Source: Pleurodeles waltl | Taxonomy: Eukaryota > Chordata > Amphibia > Caudata > Salamandridae | DNA length: 64,000 nucleotides | Direction: 5' to 3' | NCBI RefSeq assembly: GCF_031143425.1 | Contig: NC_090442.1 | Coordinates: forward strand, 422,237,776 to 422,301,775 | Shown: positions 42,927-56,378 of the stretch, in pieces | Numbering within the stretch: position 1 is the first letter of the stretch | Layout: every line of letters starts with the position of its first letter | Notes under the pieces: generated by a model | What the model was told of the DNA's origin: nothing | What the model saw: the letters and a program-made list of their open reading frames with translations, nothing else | Databases searched by the model: none | Program-made: the position numbers and the translations under genes

Positions 42927-45445
42927 TGTAGGAAAGGAGCCTCTTTCTAGCTTGGTTACCCCCACTTTTGGCCTGTTTGACAGTGTGTTTGACTGTGTTC
43001 ACTGGGATCCTGCTAACCAGGACCCCAGTGACTGTGCTCTCTCCTCTAAATTTTGTTGCCGGTAACTCTTTACCCCCATAATTGGCATACTGGTGCCCCC
43101 ATGTAAGTCCCTAGTATATGGTACCTAGGTACCTAGGGCATTGGGGTTCCAGGGGATCCCTATGGGCTGCAGCAGTTATTCTGCCACCCATATGGAGCCC
43201 ATACAAAGGGTTCTCCCGGCCTGCCATTGCAGTCTGCGTGAACCGGGCACATGCTCCCAGTTTCACTACAGTTCACTGCACTAGGTCACTGTAAGTCACC
43301 CATATGGTAGGCTCTCTCAGCCCAAAAGGCAGGGTGCAGCTACCTGTGTGTGAGGGCACCCCTGCACTAACAGAGGTGTCCCTACAAACTCCAGCCCCAA
43401 TTTACTGGACTTCATGAGTGTAGGGACGACATTTTATATGTGTACCGGACATAGGTCACTACCTATGTCCAGCTACATAATGGTAACTCTGAACCTGGGC
43501 ATGTTTGGTATCAAACATGTCGGAATCATACCCCAATACTGTTGCAAGCATTGGAAGTATGATTCCATGCACTCTGGGGGCTACTTAGAGGAACCCCAGC
43601 ATTGCTACCACCAGTCTTACAGGATTTTCCGGGCAGCCCAGCTACTGTCACATCTCAGACAGGTTTCTGCTCTCCTGCTGCTTGATCTGAGCAAGTCCAG
43701 GAAGGCAGAACAAAGGATTTCCTTTACACTCTCTCCCTTTGGAAATAGATGTGACTGGCTTGGGGGGGTAGCCTCCCGAAGCCACTGGTTTGCTTTGAAG
43801 GGTATATTTGGTGCCCTCCATGCATAAACCAGTCCACATCGGTTCAGGGACCCCTCAGTCCCTGCTCTGGTGCAAAACTGGACAATGGAAGGGGGAGTGA
43901 CCACTCCCCTGTCCATCACCACCCCAGGTGTGGTGCCCAGAGCTCCTCCACAGGGTCCCTGGGTTCAGCCATCTTGATTCCAAGGCTGGCAGTGAACTCT
44001 GGGAGCAGCTGGGTGGCCAGGCCAGGCAGGTGACGTCAGAGGCACCTTCTGATAGGTAGTTACCTGGTTAGGTGACCAAGCCCCTTCTTTGGGCTGTGTA
44101 GGATCTTCCTTTGGGGTTGGTCCTCAGATTCACTTGCAAGATTCCAGAAGGACTCCTCTGCAACCTCTGGTTTGATCTCTGGCCTCCGGAACTGCTACTG
44201 GACCCTCCAGGAACCTACATGCTGCAAATCTACGAGGACGACTCTTCTGCAACATTGTATCCCAAATTCCTGCCAGCTTTGCAACATTTCCCCAGCCGGG
44301 CATCCTCAGAAGACTGCAGCTCTTCAGTCTGCACAAGCAGAAGAAGGACTCTCCCTTGGGGTGAAGACATCACTCCCCTGCATCTGCAGGTACCAAGCTG
44401 CAACAACGACTGGCTGCGTGGATCTCCCCTCATCCTGAGTGGTGTGGATCCTGCATCAAGGATGGTGATCCGGAGAGTCCCCCTTGGTCCTCTCTAGCAG
44501 CTGTCGCACTTTGGTGGTTATAAGTTCTTTCCACTCCACGCAAGACAGCACCCCCATCCACCATGTTCTTTGCAGGTGCCAAGGCTTGTTTGCTTCATGT
44601 GTAAGGGGAACTTCAGGCAACGTGTAGCTCCAGCACCCAGCACTTCCTCCTGTAACTCCTGGGCCTCTGTGTGGTCCTCTGGCGACGTGGGAGCAACTTT
44701 TGTGGAGCTGCATGGGCTGCTTCAGCAACTTCTGTGTCCCTGTCCTGTGGGACACATGTGGTTGCTGCCTCTGCTCCTGTGGGTCTTTAGCAACACAGAA
44801 GTTCCCCTGTGACTCCCCCTCCTGGGTAGAGTCCTCCCGACCTTGCTGGTCCCCTGCAACCCTTTTATCCTACAACTGCAAATTTGCCATTGCCATGGCT
44901 TGTTGGTGGAAATCCTTAACTGACACCCATCTGCAATGCAGCTTCCAGTGTGGGACATCTTTTGCATGCATCAGGATCTCTTCTTCAGCTTCTGTACTGC
45001 AATGCTGACCTGTCTTCCTTCTTCTTTGACCAACTCCAAGGGGTACCTCTGGGTGGATAGTATCTCCTACTCCCCCTGGACTCCACAGACACTTCTGGAC
45101 TTGGTCCCCTCTCTCCACAGGTCTCCATCTTCAGTAATCCACTGCTGATTTCTTGCAGGCTGTTGTGTGTGTCTTCTTTTTCTTCCTTTCATCCTTTGGG
45201 GTGGTTTTGGGGAAATCCAGTGTTTACTCCTCCATTCCTGGTCGCTCGGGGTTCTGCATTACTTGCCTGTGTGGTTGCCTAGTACTCCCAGCTCCCCTCT
45301 ACATGATTTACTTACCTAGGTGGAGGCCCTGTGTTAGCATTCCTCTTTCTTAGTATATGGTTTTGCCTCCCCCTGGGGCTACTATTGCTTATTGATATTT
45401 TACACTGTTTTCCAACCTTTTTATGCCTCTTATTGTTTATTAGTC

Positions 45446-45502
<57 letters not shown>

Positions 45503-45798
45503 TACTTACCTCCTATTGGAGGGTTGCCTCTCTAGTATTTTCTGATACTGTGTTCCAAAAATAAAGTACCTTTATTTTTTTACAACCACGTGTTTCCTTT
45601 CTTGTGTGTAAGTACTGTGTGGCTCTCGTGGCATTGCATGAGCTTTGCATGTCTCCTGGATAAGGCTTAGATGCTCATCCACAACTACCTCCAGAGGGTC
45701 TGGCTTCTAGACACTGCCTACACTTCACTGAGAGGGGATACCTGGCATAAGGTGTCAGTACCATAGGTACCCACCAAACACCAGGCCAGCTTCCTACA
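42927..45798 (+). repeat. Solo LTR of a diverged relative of the main LTR family
   Basis: It starts TGTAGGAAAG and ends CTTCCTACA over 2872 bp, with the flanks CTCTC (42922-42926) and CTCTT, a 4/5 match to a target duplication. Order and many motifs match the main LTR: palindrome 3 with altered arms (43447-43470), CRE TGACGTCA (44031-44038) and AATAAA followed by GTACCTTTATT (45560). There is no internal region on either side, so recombination has removed it. It contains an AT microsatellite at about 45447-45498. Confidence 0.88.
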
Positions 45799-46800
45799 CT
45801 CTTCATCTCTGTCAACCAAATGTTTTGACTTTGACCCGGTCTTGCACAACTGGATGTCTGAGGTTGACACTTTGATTTTTGTAAGAACTAATTTTAACTT
45901 TTAAAATTCATAACCCCAGTTCTACTGGTTGGATTTTTGTCATTGTGGTGTCAAATAATGTATTAAAATGTACTCCATTTGTCTAAATTGGTGTGGGATG
46001 TTTCTTGTGTTGTGTTTTCACTTTATTGCTGTTTATGTGCTGCACAAATCCTTTAAAATTACATCTAAGTAAAGGCTGACTGCTTTTGTGCTAAGGTACC
46101 AGAGGGTTAAGCATAGGTTAATTTAGTGACTTTTGTGGTTCAACCTGACAGGAATTGTGGCTGTTGCTGGAACAAGGGTCACCCCCCATTCAACCAACAA
46201 CCCAATTTCTCACAACCTTGCTTCCTCGCCTCAAGGAACCATGCCCTTTTGCTTGTCTTCGTCGATGCTCTCACTCCAGGGCATTTTCCAACAATGGGAG
46301 GTGTGATCTATGCCCTCATTTTAAGTGTTGCCTTAATGGTAGGTGTGATTTGACACATATTGTCCTGGACATTCACTAATTTTCACCTTTTGCACCTTTT
46401 TCACCACCAGTTCCTGCCTCTGGAATTTCCAATTATGCTGGATCACATACCTAGTTCCCTTCACTGTCACTGTCTCTGTAATGTCTGCTCTATTTTCTAC
46501 CTTTTTTTCACCACTGAACCCTCATTTTTTGAGTGGGTACTTGTCCCTTCTGGACATGAGACCCTGCTAATGTTGGCCACTCCATTGACCTCTAGTAAGC
46601 CAGCATTTTGAAACAGTCCCATATGTGCTCCACTCCTAGGTCACCTAGCTCTCTCCATGCACAGCACACACTTCTCCGCTGACCTAGTCCATGCGGTTAC
46701 GTTTGTCTTCCTGCTCCTTCTCCTTCACCTTGTATTGCTATCCTCCTCAATATTCTACTGTGTGAATCTGTGTTCTTCTCATTCTCCGAGAAAGCCCAAT
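45799..46800. other. Stretch without recognisable genes
   Basis: T-rich non-coding sequence with no feature that I can name. Confidence 0.45.
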
Positions 46801-49300
46801 TGTGGGAGGTTAGCCCTCTATGTAGTGTGCAAAATCACACGTTAGTTTAAAGGGGTGAAAACTAGACCACCTAATGCTCTAATTTTTATGTTAGCTTGGT
46901 CGAGCAGTTAGGTTAATCTTGGAGAAGTGCAAAGCATTTGTTGTACTCACAGTATCAATGAATCGAGGCGCACACTCAGAAGAACTCGAGGCCAATTTTA
47001 AAAAATATTTCAGATTTTTATACAAAAGTTTAAGAACAAGATCATTAAAATCAGGTAAGTACTTTTTAAGTTATGGATTTTTTAGGTTCAATAAAAATAG
47101 TCTTTTAGTGCATAATTACACACCATAGGAATCAATGGAGAAAAGTCTTTAAAAATGTGCATAAAATCAGGCAATGCCTTTACCAATGTCTCCTTTTGCA
47201 AGTATGTCGAGGTCATCAGTGGACACTATAGACCAGCTGGAGAAGTTCGGGCAGCTCCCAGTTTCATCGGCAGCAGCTGCAGGAAGTTGTTGGAGCTGGT
47301 GCCAGGCCATTACAGGGACCACTTGGAAAAACTGCACAGGTGGACTTAAAAGGAAGTCCGGTGGGTCCCCTTGGAGTATCGAGGTCGTAAGGGGAGGGGG
47401 GCCCTTAGGGCACAGCTGGATTTTCAGTGCAGGGTGCAGGGCGACCAGGTGCAGAGCAAATTTGTGAGCCAGGAGCTGTGCGCAAAGGTTCCCTTGAAAG
47501 CAGGAGATAGGTCTCTTCGAGGGTCACTTGCAGGTCAGCAGGGGCACTCTGGTGGGAGATCCTGGTAGTTTCTGAAGTCCCTCAACTGGGGCTTCCTCCT
47601 GGTCCTTTTACAGTCCGGAATGGTCTGTCCTTCTGGGTGTCTGACATTAGGTGACCAATACCTAGGGCTATTGCATGATTTGGCCGCAGGAGGGGGCAGT
47701 GTAAACAAACTTAGCACACTTACAGGATTTGTTCTCATGGTCTGTTGGATGGAGTTTAGTCTGGATGCAGTATTCCGTTCCTTGGTCAGCAGCCGGTCAG
47801 TGAAGTAACCATGAATGGGTCTTTGGTCTTGGGTTGCAGGAGAGTGATGCCTTCACTCTGGAAGGAGATATTTGATGATTTGTGAAGAGTACAGGACCTC
47901 TGGGGGTTTGTAGAGTCTGTACAGTGTCCATGCAACCCCCCAGTTGACAGCGATTGTCAAGTCCTGGGAGCAGCAGGCAGGGTTTGGCACCTTTTCTTCA
48001 TGCAGCACGACTTCAGTTCTTGAGCTTTGGGTCTTCTTTGTTGCTGATCTTCGTTTGTCCTTAGAATCTGATTTTTTGGTCTAGGGATACCCACTAAATA
48101 CTGTATTTAGTGCACGTTTGGGGGAGTAGCTAGTAGTGACCAATGGGTCATCTACCTTAGGGTGGCTACATTCACTATGTGACCACGTCCTGTGGGCAGA
48201 GGTCACTTCCCTGCACCTGATTGGCTATTTTCCTTCCATGCAAGATGGAGGAAAATGAAATGGAGGGGTCACCTTGCATGCAACACCTTAGGGGTGGGGC
48301 ACACTGTGGCTGACCACTCATCCTGTCTTTTGTTTGGTTTTCCCACCATTGCTCCTTCCAAAAGTGGTGGTTTGCAATGGGAGCGCCCATCTGCTGCTAG
48401 CAGCAGGCTTGGGGGTTAAGCTCTTGGAAGCCTTCTAGCAGGGCAGTGCACATTTCTGAGGGAGGGGTGTTTGCATTTCCACCCAAGAAGAGCTATGTTC
48501 CTGGACCAAGAGAGCAGGCTCTCTCACCCCAGGGTTCCAGAATCTTGTGTGGTGGTGGCAAGCTGGTTGTGACCAGCCAGAAACCATGCCAGGGTAGTTA
48601 GCCTTTGCAGGGGGCTCTTCTAAGGTGACTCCTGGGTACACTTTGTAATAAATCCAATACTGGTACCAGTTTGGATTGATCATTCTAAGTTGTTGATACC
48701 GTTCAGAGTAGCCATCATGTAGCTGTGAAACTTATACTGACCAGTGTTCCAGCACATGCATTAAAATGGCTGCTCTGTTCACTTACCATGCCCCAGGTTT
48801 GACAAGGACACAGTAGAGGCATATTGCTCGTGCATCTATGCCCACACGTACAATATAGTGCACCCTGCTTTAGGGGTGGAAGGCCTGCCAGAGGAGTAAC
48901 TTATCTGTGGTGCATGCAGTGATTAGTTGACAGGGCACACAGGCTGTGTGCCATGTCGAGTTTGTCTTTTATGATTGCATCAGAACACTCAGCATGTAAT
49001 GGCAGTGATGGGTGCTTCTGGATGCATGGCCCTAGAGCGTGGCACAATCTGTGCTGCTGCCCTCAGGGGCCTGACCTTAGTACCCCATGCCCTGGGAACC
49101 TAAGTACCATTTACTAAGGAATTATGGTGGCAACTAAAGACGTTGCCAATTTTGCCAATGCATCACAACAGTTTCAGAGAAAGAGATCTGGCCCAGGGAA
49201 TCTTGTTAGCAGGGGCCTTGGGTACTAACAACTTTGAGACTACATCAAATACAAGGCAAAAGGTGGGGACCAACTATGACAAAAGAGGCCTTTTCTCACA
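46801..49300 (+). repeat. Possible old, degraded LTR
   Basis: It begins TGTGGGAGGTTAG, has AATAAA at 48647-48652, holds no coding capacity and could end near TTTTCTCACA (49300). From memory the middle part resembles a widespread salamander LTR. No target duplication is visible and both borders are uncertain. Confidence 0.35.
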
Positions 49301-52300
49301 CCACAGTAAGAGACATGGGTGCATGCTCACAAACGCAGGTGTGAAGAAACACTTCATCCAATGCTTTACTTCCTGATCAGGTATGAAGACACATCCACAT
49401 GTTACATATATTCATCTTGGGAAGAGGCATGGTAGACAACTTGACAAACAGGGCTATCCTGAAAACCTTCCATGGATGCTGTTTTCTTCTTTCCTTATAT
49501 GATATTGACCCTAGAAAAAAACGTTTGGTAGAGAATCACTGTAAAAAGGTAGAAGCAAGCATGGCAGGGGTCGGCTAAAAGCGGTTGGAAATTGAAAGAG
49601 CGTGGCAAGTAATCTACTAGAAGCTGTATTCACGAAGTGCTGTCGCTAAACGTCTTCTAGTGATCAGGACCCTTGAGGGTTGAGACAACATTAAGCTCAG
49701 TCAACACTGTGTAGTCAGGGTATGAATTAACACATGGGTACCTGATGTCGACAAGGTGAAGAGCAGGGACCCGCTCTAACAGACACACACCTGGATAAGT
49801 TGAAAGTATTCCTGCTAGTCCCATGCTTTACATCTCCTCTTACCAGTCTCTCCACCTTCTTCCCATCTTTGCTTCCCTGCCACTTTAGCCAGATCTCTCT
49901 GGGGACCTTCCTGTCACTGACTGGCAGCTCATGGTTGCAGAGGTATTTCCTGCACTCACTGTAGTTCTTATTAGGATGTCTTATCATTCTGAGGAGCAGA
50001 ACGGTACCTTTGAGTCAAAGGTTCTCACTTACGGCAACCTTGTTCTCTGATGCCCTTCAGTCTGACCATAGAGCAGTTATGGACCCATTCTGTTTCCTAA
50101 CTCCCATCTATCTCTGTGTCTCAGTGAATAACCCTCTGTTGTTTGATCCTTCTTACCGATCCACTGATCTCACATGTTCTTCCATCCTTCAACTGGAACT
50201 GGAGGGGGAGGTAATGAAAGACAGAAGGCATGAAAATCTACCTTTCTTCTCACATTTCATGCTCCTTTCTTCCATCCTGTCTCTGTTACCAAATGCCTCA
50301 CCCTTTCTCCGTGACCATGTTGCCCCCTCCAAGATCTCCTGTATCTCTTGTTTCGATGGATCGGGTACTGAATGAATCTTGGGGAACTGGTCTCCACAGA
50401 ATCCAGCATTTGATATCGGATCTCAAACCATTTGGGCATGTTTCATTTTCACTTCACACGACTACCCACTCAGATGTCCAACTGTCCACCCCTCACTGCT
50501 GACACTCTGACTGCCAAATTAGGCAGGGTCATGGTACATGTTTCACACTGAAACAGGTTTTGAATCAAGGCCCAAATATTTCTGTCACCCTAACCTCTGT
50601 GATGGGGCATGGTTGCTTCTCTTATGCTCCCTGCCTTCTTGAAGTATTGATGGCCTTCTTCATGGTTGGAGAAGCAGAAGATATTTGATTAGACTAATGG
50701 AAACGGTAAAGTGAAAATAGCACAAAAAAATAGAAAAATAAGGGAGGAAAAGACAGAATTCTATAATGGTTGATACAGAATGTTTCATTAATGGTCATAG
50801 TTTTTCATGTATGTTATTGGCCAAGTGACAAAACGTCTGGTAATGGATAGGGCTACACTGGAGTTGGCCCAGCCCTACCACCCAGCCAGCAGTTCCTTGT
50901 CTTCATCATGAGGTGCAGCACCTTCTGTGAGCATTGTGACCAGAGCTATTCGGGAGCCAAATGTGTAAAAGTGGGGTTACAGTTTGGACTAGGATCTTCT
51001 AATCAGTCTGAGCCTTCTTGTCCTGCTGGAGAGCCAAGTAACTAAACCTAGCAAGCAGGCAAAGTCCCAACTATAGGAAAATGTATTTTACCATAGATAA
51101 TGTGCCGAAGCATTTAAAGTTAGAACCATCAACTAAGGTTTAGTTGCTATGAAGAGCTTTAATGAAAATTACACTTCATGATATCAGGAGATTATCTCAG
51201 TAATAACTGTGTCACACTACTCATCATACAGGCCGTTTTAGATGGATTGTGGACCGGATTAAAGGTTACGAGTGGTTCAACAGAATACAATAAGGCTTCC
51301 CTGGGCTCCTACTAAAGAAGCTGAGCATTGTTGAAGATGTGGACAGTGTACATTTGTCTATGAAAGCGTGATGATACCAGGAGACAATTTGGTGGCAGAC
51401 AAGAAAGTTATACATTTGTAGCCTAAAGGTCCTTGGCATTAGTCTTCTATACCTCAATGCTGGTAGTTACGGCATTTGTATAAAACTAGAATGAATGTTT
51501 TGTAGAATTATGGCTGCAAGAGATGTTGTTTTGTCTGTGTTAGCAAGGATTTCACAAAGAAATAAAGGCCAGACTCCTATTTTTGATGACAAAAGGGGAC
51601 TATTGATAGATTTTTACAAGGTCTGATGGCATACCTTTATATGCACTTGTTTTGTATATATTTGTTTTGATATCAGACCCCATTTGGAGACGCCACAGAA
51701 GTAAAGGGTCATCAGGGCCCCAACTGTGGTGGTTGAGGTTTTTTTGTCACAGGAGACCTGGGGCCCTTTCTACTCTAGTCTGCAAACTGGGGCAAGTACA
51801 ACCCTTTTTGTACGTGACTCACAGGGTAGCAAGGGTGAGCAGCCACAGTCTTCTCAGGGAGATAGTGTAGAGGCAAGAGCTCAGAACCAACCAGACACAA
51901 CTTAATATCTAGGCCAGTACTTGTCGTTATACAACAGAAAGTACTTTCGCTCACAGGGCTGAACTAAATACTACATAGTGCAATTTAGTTAGCGAATACA
52001 GAGTTGTACCTCTGGTTGCTACAAACTCCCACTCTTGTATTCCCACCCAAGCAACCCTATTAATTATAGTTCCCACATTGTGTGTCAGAGGCATAAATAA
52101 GGCACAGGAGCAGATTACTTTGTGCAGTCAGTTCTCACATTGGTATCCCCAATATTGATGTGGGGACAAAAGTCTCAGCTCCTTGTGTTTGAGTTTTCAC
52201 ATGCTTTGCAGTCTCTCTCTTTAACTTGCAGGCGTAGTCCAATGTTACCAACTTGTTCATTCTGCGACAGCCTTGGAGGGGAGGTCTGTTGCAACCTGTG

Positions 52301-53784
52301 TCTACAGAGTGCACTGTGGCCTCCTTTCAGAACAGGATTTGCCAGATGTATGCAGCATGGCAAGTTCTGTCATTGGGGCCATGGCTGCTTTGTTAGTTGC
52401 AACCTTCCAATGGCAGAATGCAGAAAAGTCCTATGGCATGGCAGTTGTGGCCTCTGCCATCCCAATTGGTCAGCGGCGATGTGGCCCTCGCAGTTGCAAA
52501 GTTCCCAGGCCAACAAACTCTACCTGTGTGGTGATGTGGCATCTTCCTCAGTCGGTGGCAGTAGCACTAAACAGTGAAGCACAGTGATTACCAGGTGGTC
52601 TTGATGACTGTTGAATTTCTGCAGTCTTTTGGGTGCAGTTCTCAGCAATACCTGTGGAGAGAGACCACAAGAGTGACTCACAGCTTCTGGCTCCACTCTT
52701 TCAAGTAGTTCACGTTTTCTGGATGTTGCTGATGCAGGGAACACACTAGGCTTCTCCTCCTGCCTGCAGGGCCAGGAGGAATCTTTATGTTTCTCAGCAG
52801 GCAAGCAGGCTTTTAGGCATTAGGTTGACCCTCAGTTACTACAGCAGAAGGCCTGCCTACAAACTTCCTCTTCTCAAATAACAGAAAATGCAGCCCCACC
52901 ACTCCTCCATATTATCACTCAAATAGCAATACTCAAAAGAACTAATAAATAGCAGCTTGCTAACAAAGTGGTCATGGGATTTCTAACACTAGCCCTTTCT
53001 CCATCCTCCTCACGTTAGTGTCTGGACTTCACCATTCAGCCATAGGAATGCAGACAATACAATTCCACTGTACAGGGAAGGGGTCCTTATCCTCTTATCG
53101 TGTGTCACACCAACCATGGGCATCGAAGATGACTCACACTGGTTTCATTACTAAGACTCACACACACAGAGTCCTACTACCATACAGGTATCACACACTC
53201 ACCTTACACACACACTTACTCTCAGTATGTACCTGGGATGTCAGTACAAGGTAGAACAGTGGAACTTTACAAGGGAGTTTGTCAATAGACCAGTCTCTCA
53301 CTGACACAGAGAAAAAGGTCTGCTCAAACTATAAATCACAAAAACATGGTATGCTGTCAAGCCCACCTTATATGATACACCCAGGACAGGGATAATAGTG
53401 ATTATTTTTATGTTTTCTGTAGAGTAAATGTCTGTTTCAGACGGATTATAATTGTCTTTAAAGGTAATGTAAATTAAAATAAACAGACTTCACTAGTGAA
53501 AATTAGGGCTGATGCTGTGCAAGCATTTGGCTTTTAGCATCACCCTAAGTAAGTTCTTAAAAGAATTAACTTTAGAGAAGTATCTTGTTACTCATTGAAA
53601 GCCCTTTATACTATTTAAGGGGTGCTGATGTGCAACTTAATGTCAAACATCATCTCCATTGATCATAGAAGGAAATTGATCTGTCTGCTCTTGTGTTATT
53701 GATCAATATCGCAATATTAATGCTACTAGGGCTACAATGTCATACGTCTGGTTTGGAAAATACCATATCATTGCATTGTGTTTT
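49301..53784. other. Long stretch without recognisable genes or repeats
   Basis: Reading frames are short and carry no motif. The longest (52122-52577, 151 codons) is Cys/Ser/Leu-rich without recognisable domains. This could be unique DNA or very old repeats. Confidence 0.45.
52092..52140 (+). promoter_or_regulatory. Promoter-like site
   Basis: CATAAATAAGG followed about 28 bp later by GCAGTCAGTTCTCAC resembles a TATA box plus initiator. It shares AAATAAGG and TCAGTTC spacing with the site at 42645. No gene is attached. Confidence 0.25.
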
Positions 53785-55119
53785 GGGGTCAGATGTATAA
53801 TTTTACCAAATAGCGATTACCTAATTGCGATTATCTGCGAATCGCGATTACTTAATCGCTATTTGCATGAATGAAACTCCAGGAGTTTCATTTAGCCTTT
53901 CCCAATGACTCGCAAATTGACCTACCTCATTAAGGGCCAGATGTAACAAAGCGTTTGCGACTCGCAAATGGCGAAAAATGCCGTTTGCGAGTCGCAACAG
54001 CCTCACCGGAATGCAGAAATGCATTTTGCGAGTTGGATCCGACTCGCAAAATGCATTTCCGACTCGCAATAGAAAGGGGTGTTCCCTGCCTATTTGCGAC
54101 TCGCAATGCTATGCAATTCCATTTGCGACCGCAGTTACCGTCCATTTGAAGTGGATGGTAACCCAGTCGCAAACAGGAAGGGGTCCCCATGGGACCCCTT
54201 CCCCTTTCTGACTGGACATAAAAATATTTTTTCAGAGCAGGCAGTGGTCCAAGGGACCACTACCTTCCCTGAAAAAATCCGAAACAAAAGGTTTAGTTTT
54301 TTTTTCTAAGTGCAACACGTCTTCCTTTAAGGAAAACGGGCTATACTTTGAAAAAAAAAACTGCTTTATTTAAAAGCAGTCACGGACATGGTGGTCTGCT
54401 GTCTCCAGCAGGCCACCATCCCCGTGAGTGCCTAGACTCGCTATGGGGGTCGCAAATTGCGACCCACCTCATTAATATTCATGAGGTGGGTCTTTGCGAC
54501 CCGATAGCGAGTCGCAGAAGGTGTCTGAGACACCTTTCTGCATTTGGTTTTGTGAGTTGCAATTTGCGAGTCGCTATGACTCACAAATTGAAAGTCGCAA
54601 AACTATACTTACCTACATCTGGCCCTAATATTCATGAGGTAGGTCGCAATTTGCTCAGCAGACCACCATGTCTGTGATTGCTTTTAAAAATTAAAGCATT
54701 TTTTTTTTAAATGCAGCCCGTTTTCCTTAAAGGAAAACAGGATATGTTTAAAAAAGAAAAATGAAAAGTTTTCTTTTCATTTTTTTAGAGTAGGCAGTGG
54801 TCCATGGGACCACTGGCTGCTCTTAAAAAATGTTTTTGCATGCATTCACAAGGGCCATTTGTGAATGGGTTACCACCTACTTGAAGTGGTAAAATGTAAA
54901 TGTTTTGAGACCGAATTTCAGCCACAAAACATTCCTACATACAGCTGTGATTCGGTATTAGGAAGAGATGTCCTTGACACGCCCCTTCCTCATATCGAGT
55001 CGGTATGTAGTCGCAATTCCAATTTGCAATTCAGTAAAAAGTTATCGAATCGCAAATTGGAATTAATAGATACCAAAATGCATTTTTGCGATAAAAAAAA
55101 TGCATGATACATCTGGCCC
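53785..55119. mobile_element. Outer miniature DNA transposon, split by an inner one
   Basis: Ends GGGGTCAGATGTAT (53785) and ATACATCTGGCCC (55119) form imperfect terminal inverted repeats. Without the inner element it is about 640 bp and non-coding. Its body is full of TCGCAA/TTGCGA words. It contains TTTTCCTTAAAGGAAAA and GCAGTGGTCC...GGACCACT blocks in the reverse order to the inner element. Confidence 0.65.
53934..54625. mobile_element. Inner miniature DNA transposon, same family, opposite orientation
   Basis: GGGCCAGATGTA at the left and TACATCTGGCCC at the right (with a few extra bases inside) are flanked by TAA on both sides (53931-53933 and 54626-54628), the 3-bp duplication typical of PIF/Harbinger. 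It is 692 bp and non-coding. CGCAAA/TTTGCG words recur through both subterminal parts. Confidence 0.8.
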
Positions 55120-55255
55120 TAGGTTTAGTTTTTTAAGTCATATTGTTAAAATATAAAATATTTTGTATGAAAAAGATAATTAAAACAATGTAAACAGAAC
55201 ATCTGAAAGATGTATATCAGTTTTGTGTCAATACCAATCGTGTAGTTTTTGACAC

Positions 55256-55772
55256 TGTAGGAAAGTACCATCGTGCCTGGCATGTTACCCCCATATTTCA
55301 CTGTATATATGTTGTTTTAGTCTATGTGTCACTGGGACCCTGCCAGGCAGGGCCCCAGTGCTCATAAGTGTGCGCCATGTATGTGTTCCCTGTGTGATGA
55401 CTAACTGTCTCACTGAGGCTCTGCTAACCAGAACTTCAGTGGTTATGCTCTCTCTGTTTTCCAAATTGTCACTAACAGGCTAGTGACCAATTTCACCAAT
55501 TCACATTGGCATACTGGAACACCCTTATAATCCCCTAGTATATGGTACTGAGGTACCCCGGGTATTGGGGTTCCAGGAGATCCCTATGGGCTGCAGCATT
55601 TCTTTTGCCACCCATAGGGAGATCTGACAATTCTTACACAGGCCTGCCAGTGCAGCCTGAGTGAAATAACACCCACGTTATTTCACAGCCATTTACCACT
55701 GCACTTAAGTAACTTATAAGTCACCTATATGTCTAACCTTCACCTGGTGAAGGTTGGGTGCAAAGTTACTTA
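55256..55772 (+). repeat. Main-family LTR, left part (split by element B)
   Basis: It starts TGTAGGAAAGTACC and follows the 5' part of LTR 1 with scattered differences (for example TGCCAGGCAGGG for TGGTAACCCAGGG). It keeps palindrome 2 with paired changes (55735-55755). It breaks at TTA (55770-55772), where the Harbinger element starts. Confidence 0.92.
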
Positions 55773-56378
55773 GGGGGTCATTACAACATTGGCGGTAAAA
55801 GGCGCTTACCACCGTGCACAAGACCGCCAATACACCGCTGCGGCCGCGGAATTCCGCCACAGCTATTATGACACACATCTCGGAAACCGCCGAAATTCAG
55901 ACACCCACACAAGTCCGCCACACCAAAGGTCAGTGATAAACTGGCGGAAAAAAAAACTCCACCTCCACCTCCACGCCAGCAGAAACACGCCCATGCTATT
56001 ACGACCCACGAATCCACGCGCCGGTCTTTCAACCACGGTATTCCATTGGCGGTACACAACGCCGCGCTCAAAATACACACACATCTCCAAAACACCACCA
56101 CATTGGACAATTACAAATACACACACCTGACACACATACAAACAACACTCCCACACACCCAACGCAATATAAAATACACACCGACATCACCCACAAACCC
56201 CTACGACAAAAAATCTATCACGAAGGCCAGAGACACAGCACAGATCAGACAATCCCACCACGCAGAGGCACACAACACCATCACCAACACAACATCCACG
56301 CTCAAAACACCACACACCACGACACATCACCACACACATCAACACTCACACCGCCCCACACATCACACACACCACCCC

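Noticed and set aside
52122..52577. 151-codon frame after a TATA-like site
   Set aside because: No similarity that I recognise, unusual Cys/Ser content and no splice or polyadenylation context. Not enough to call a gene.
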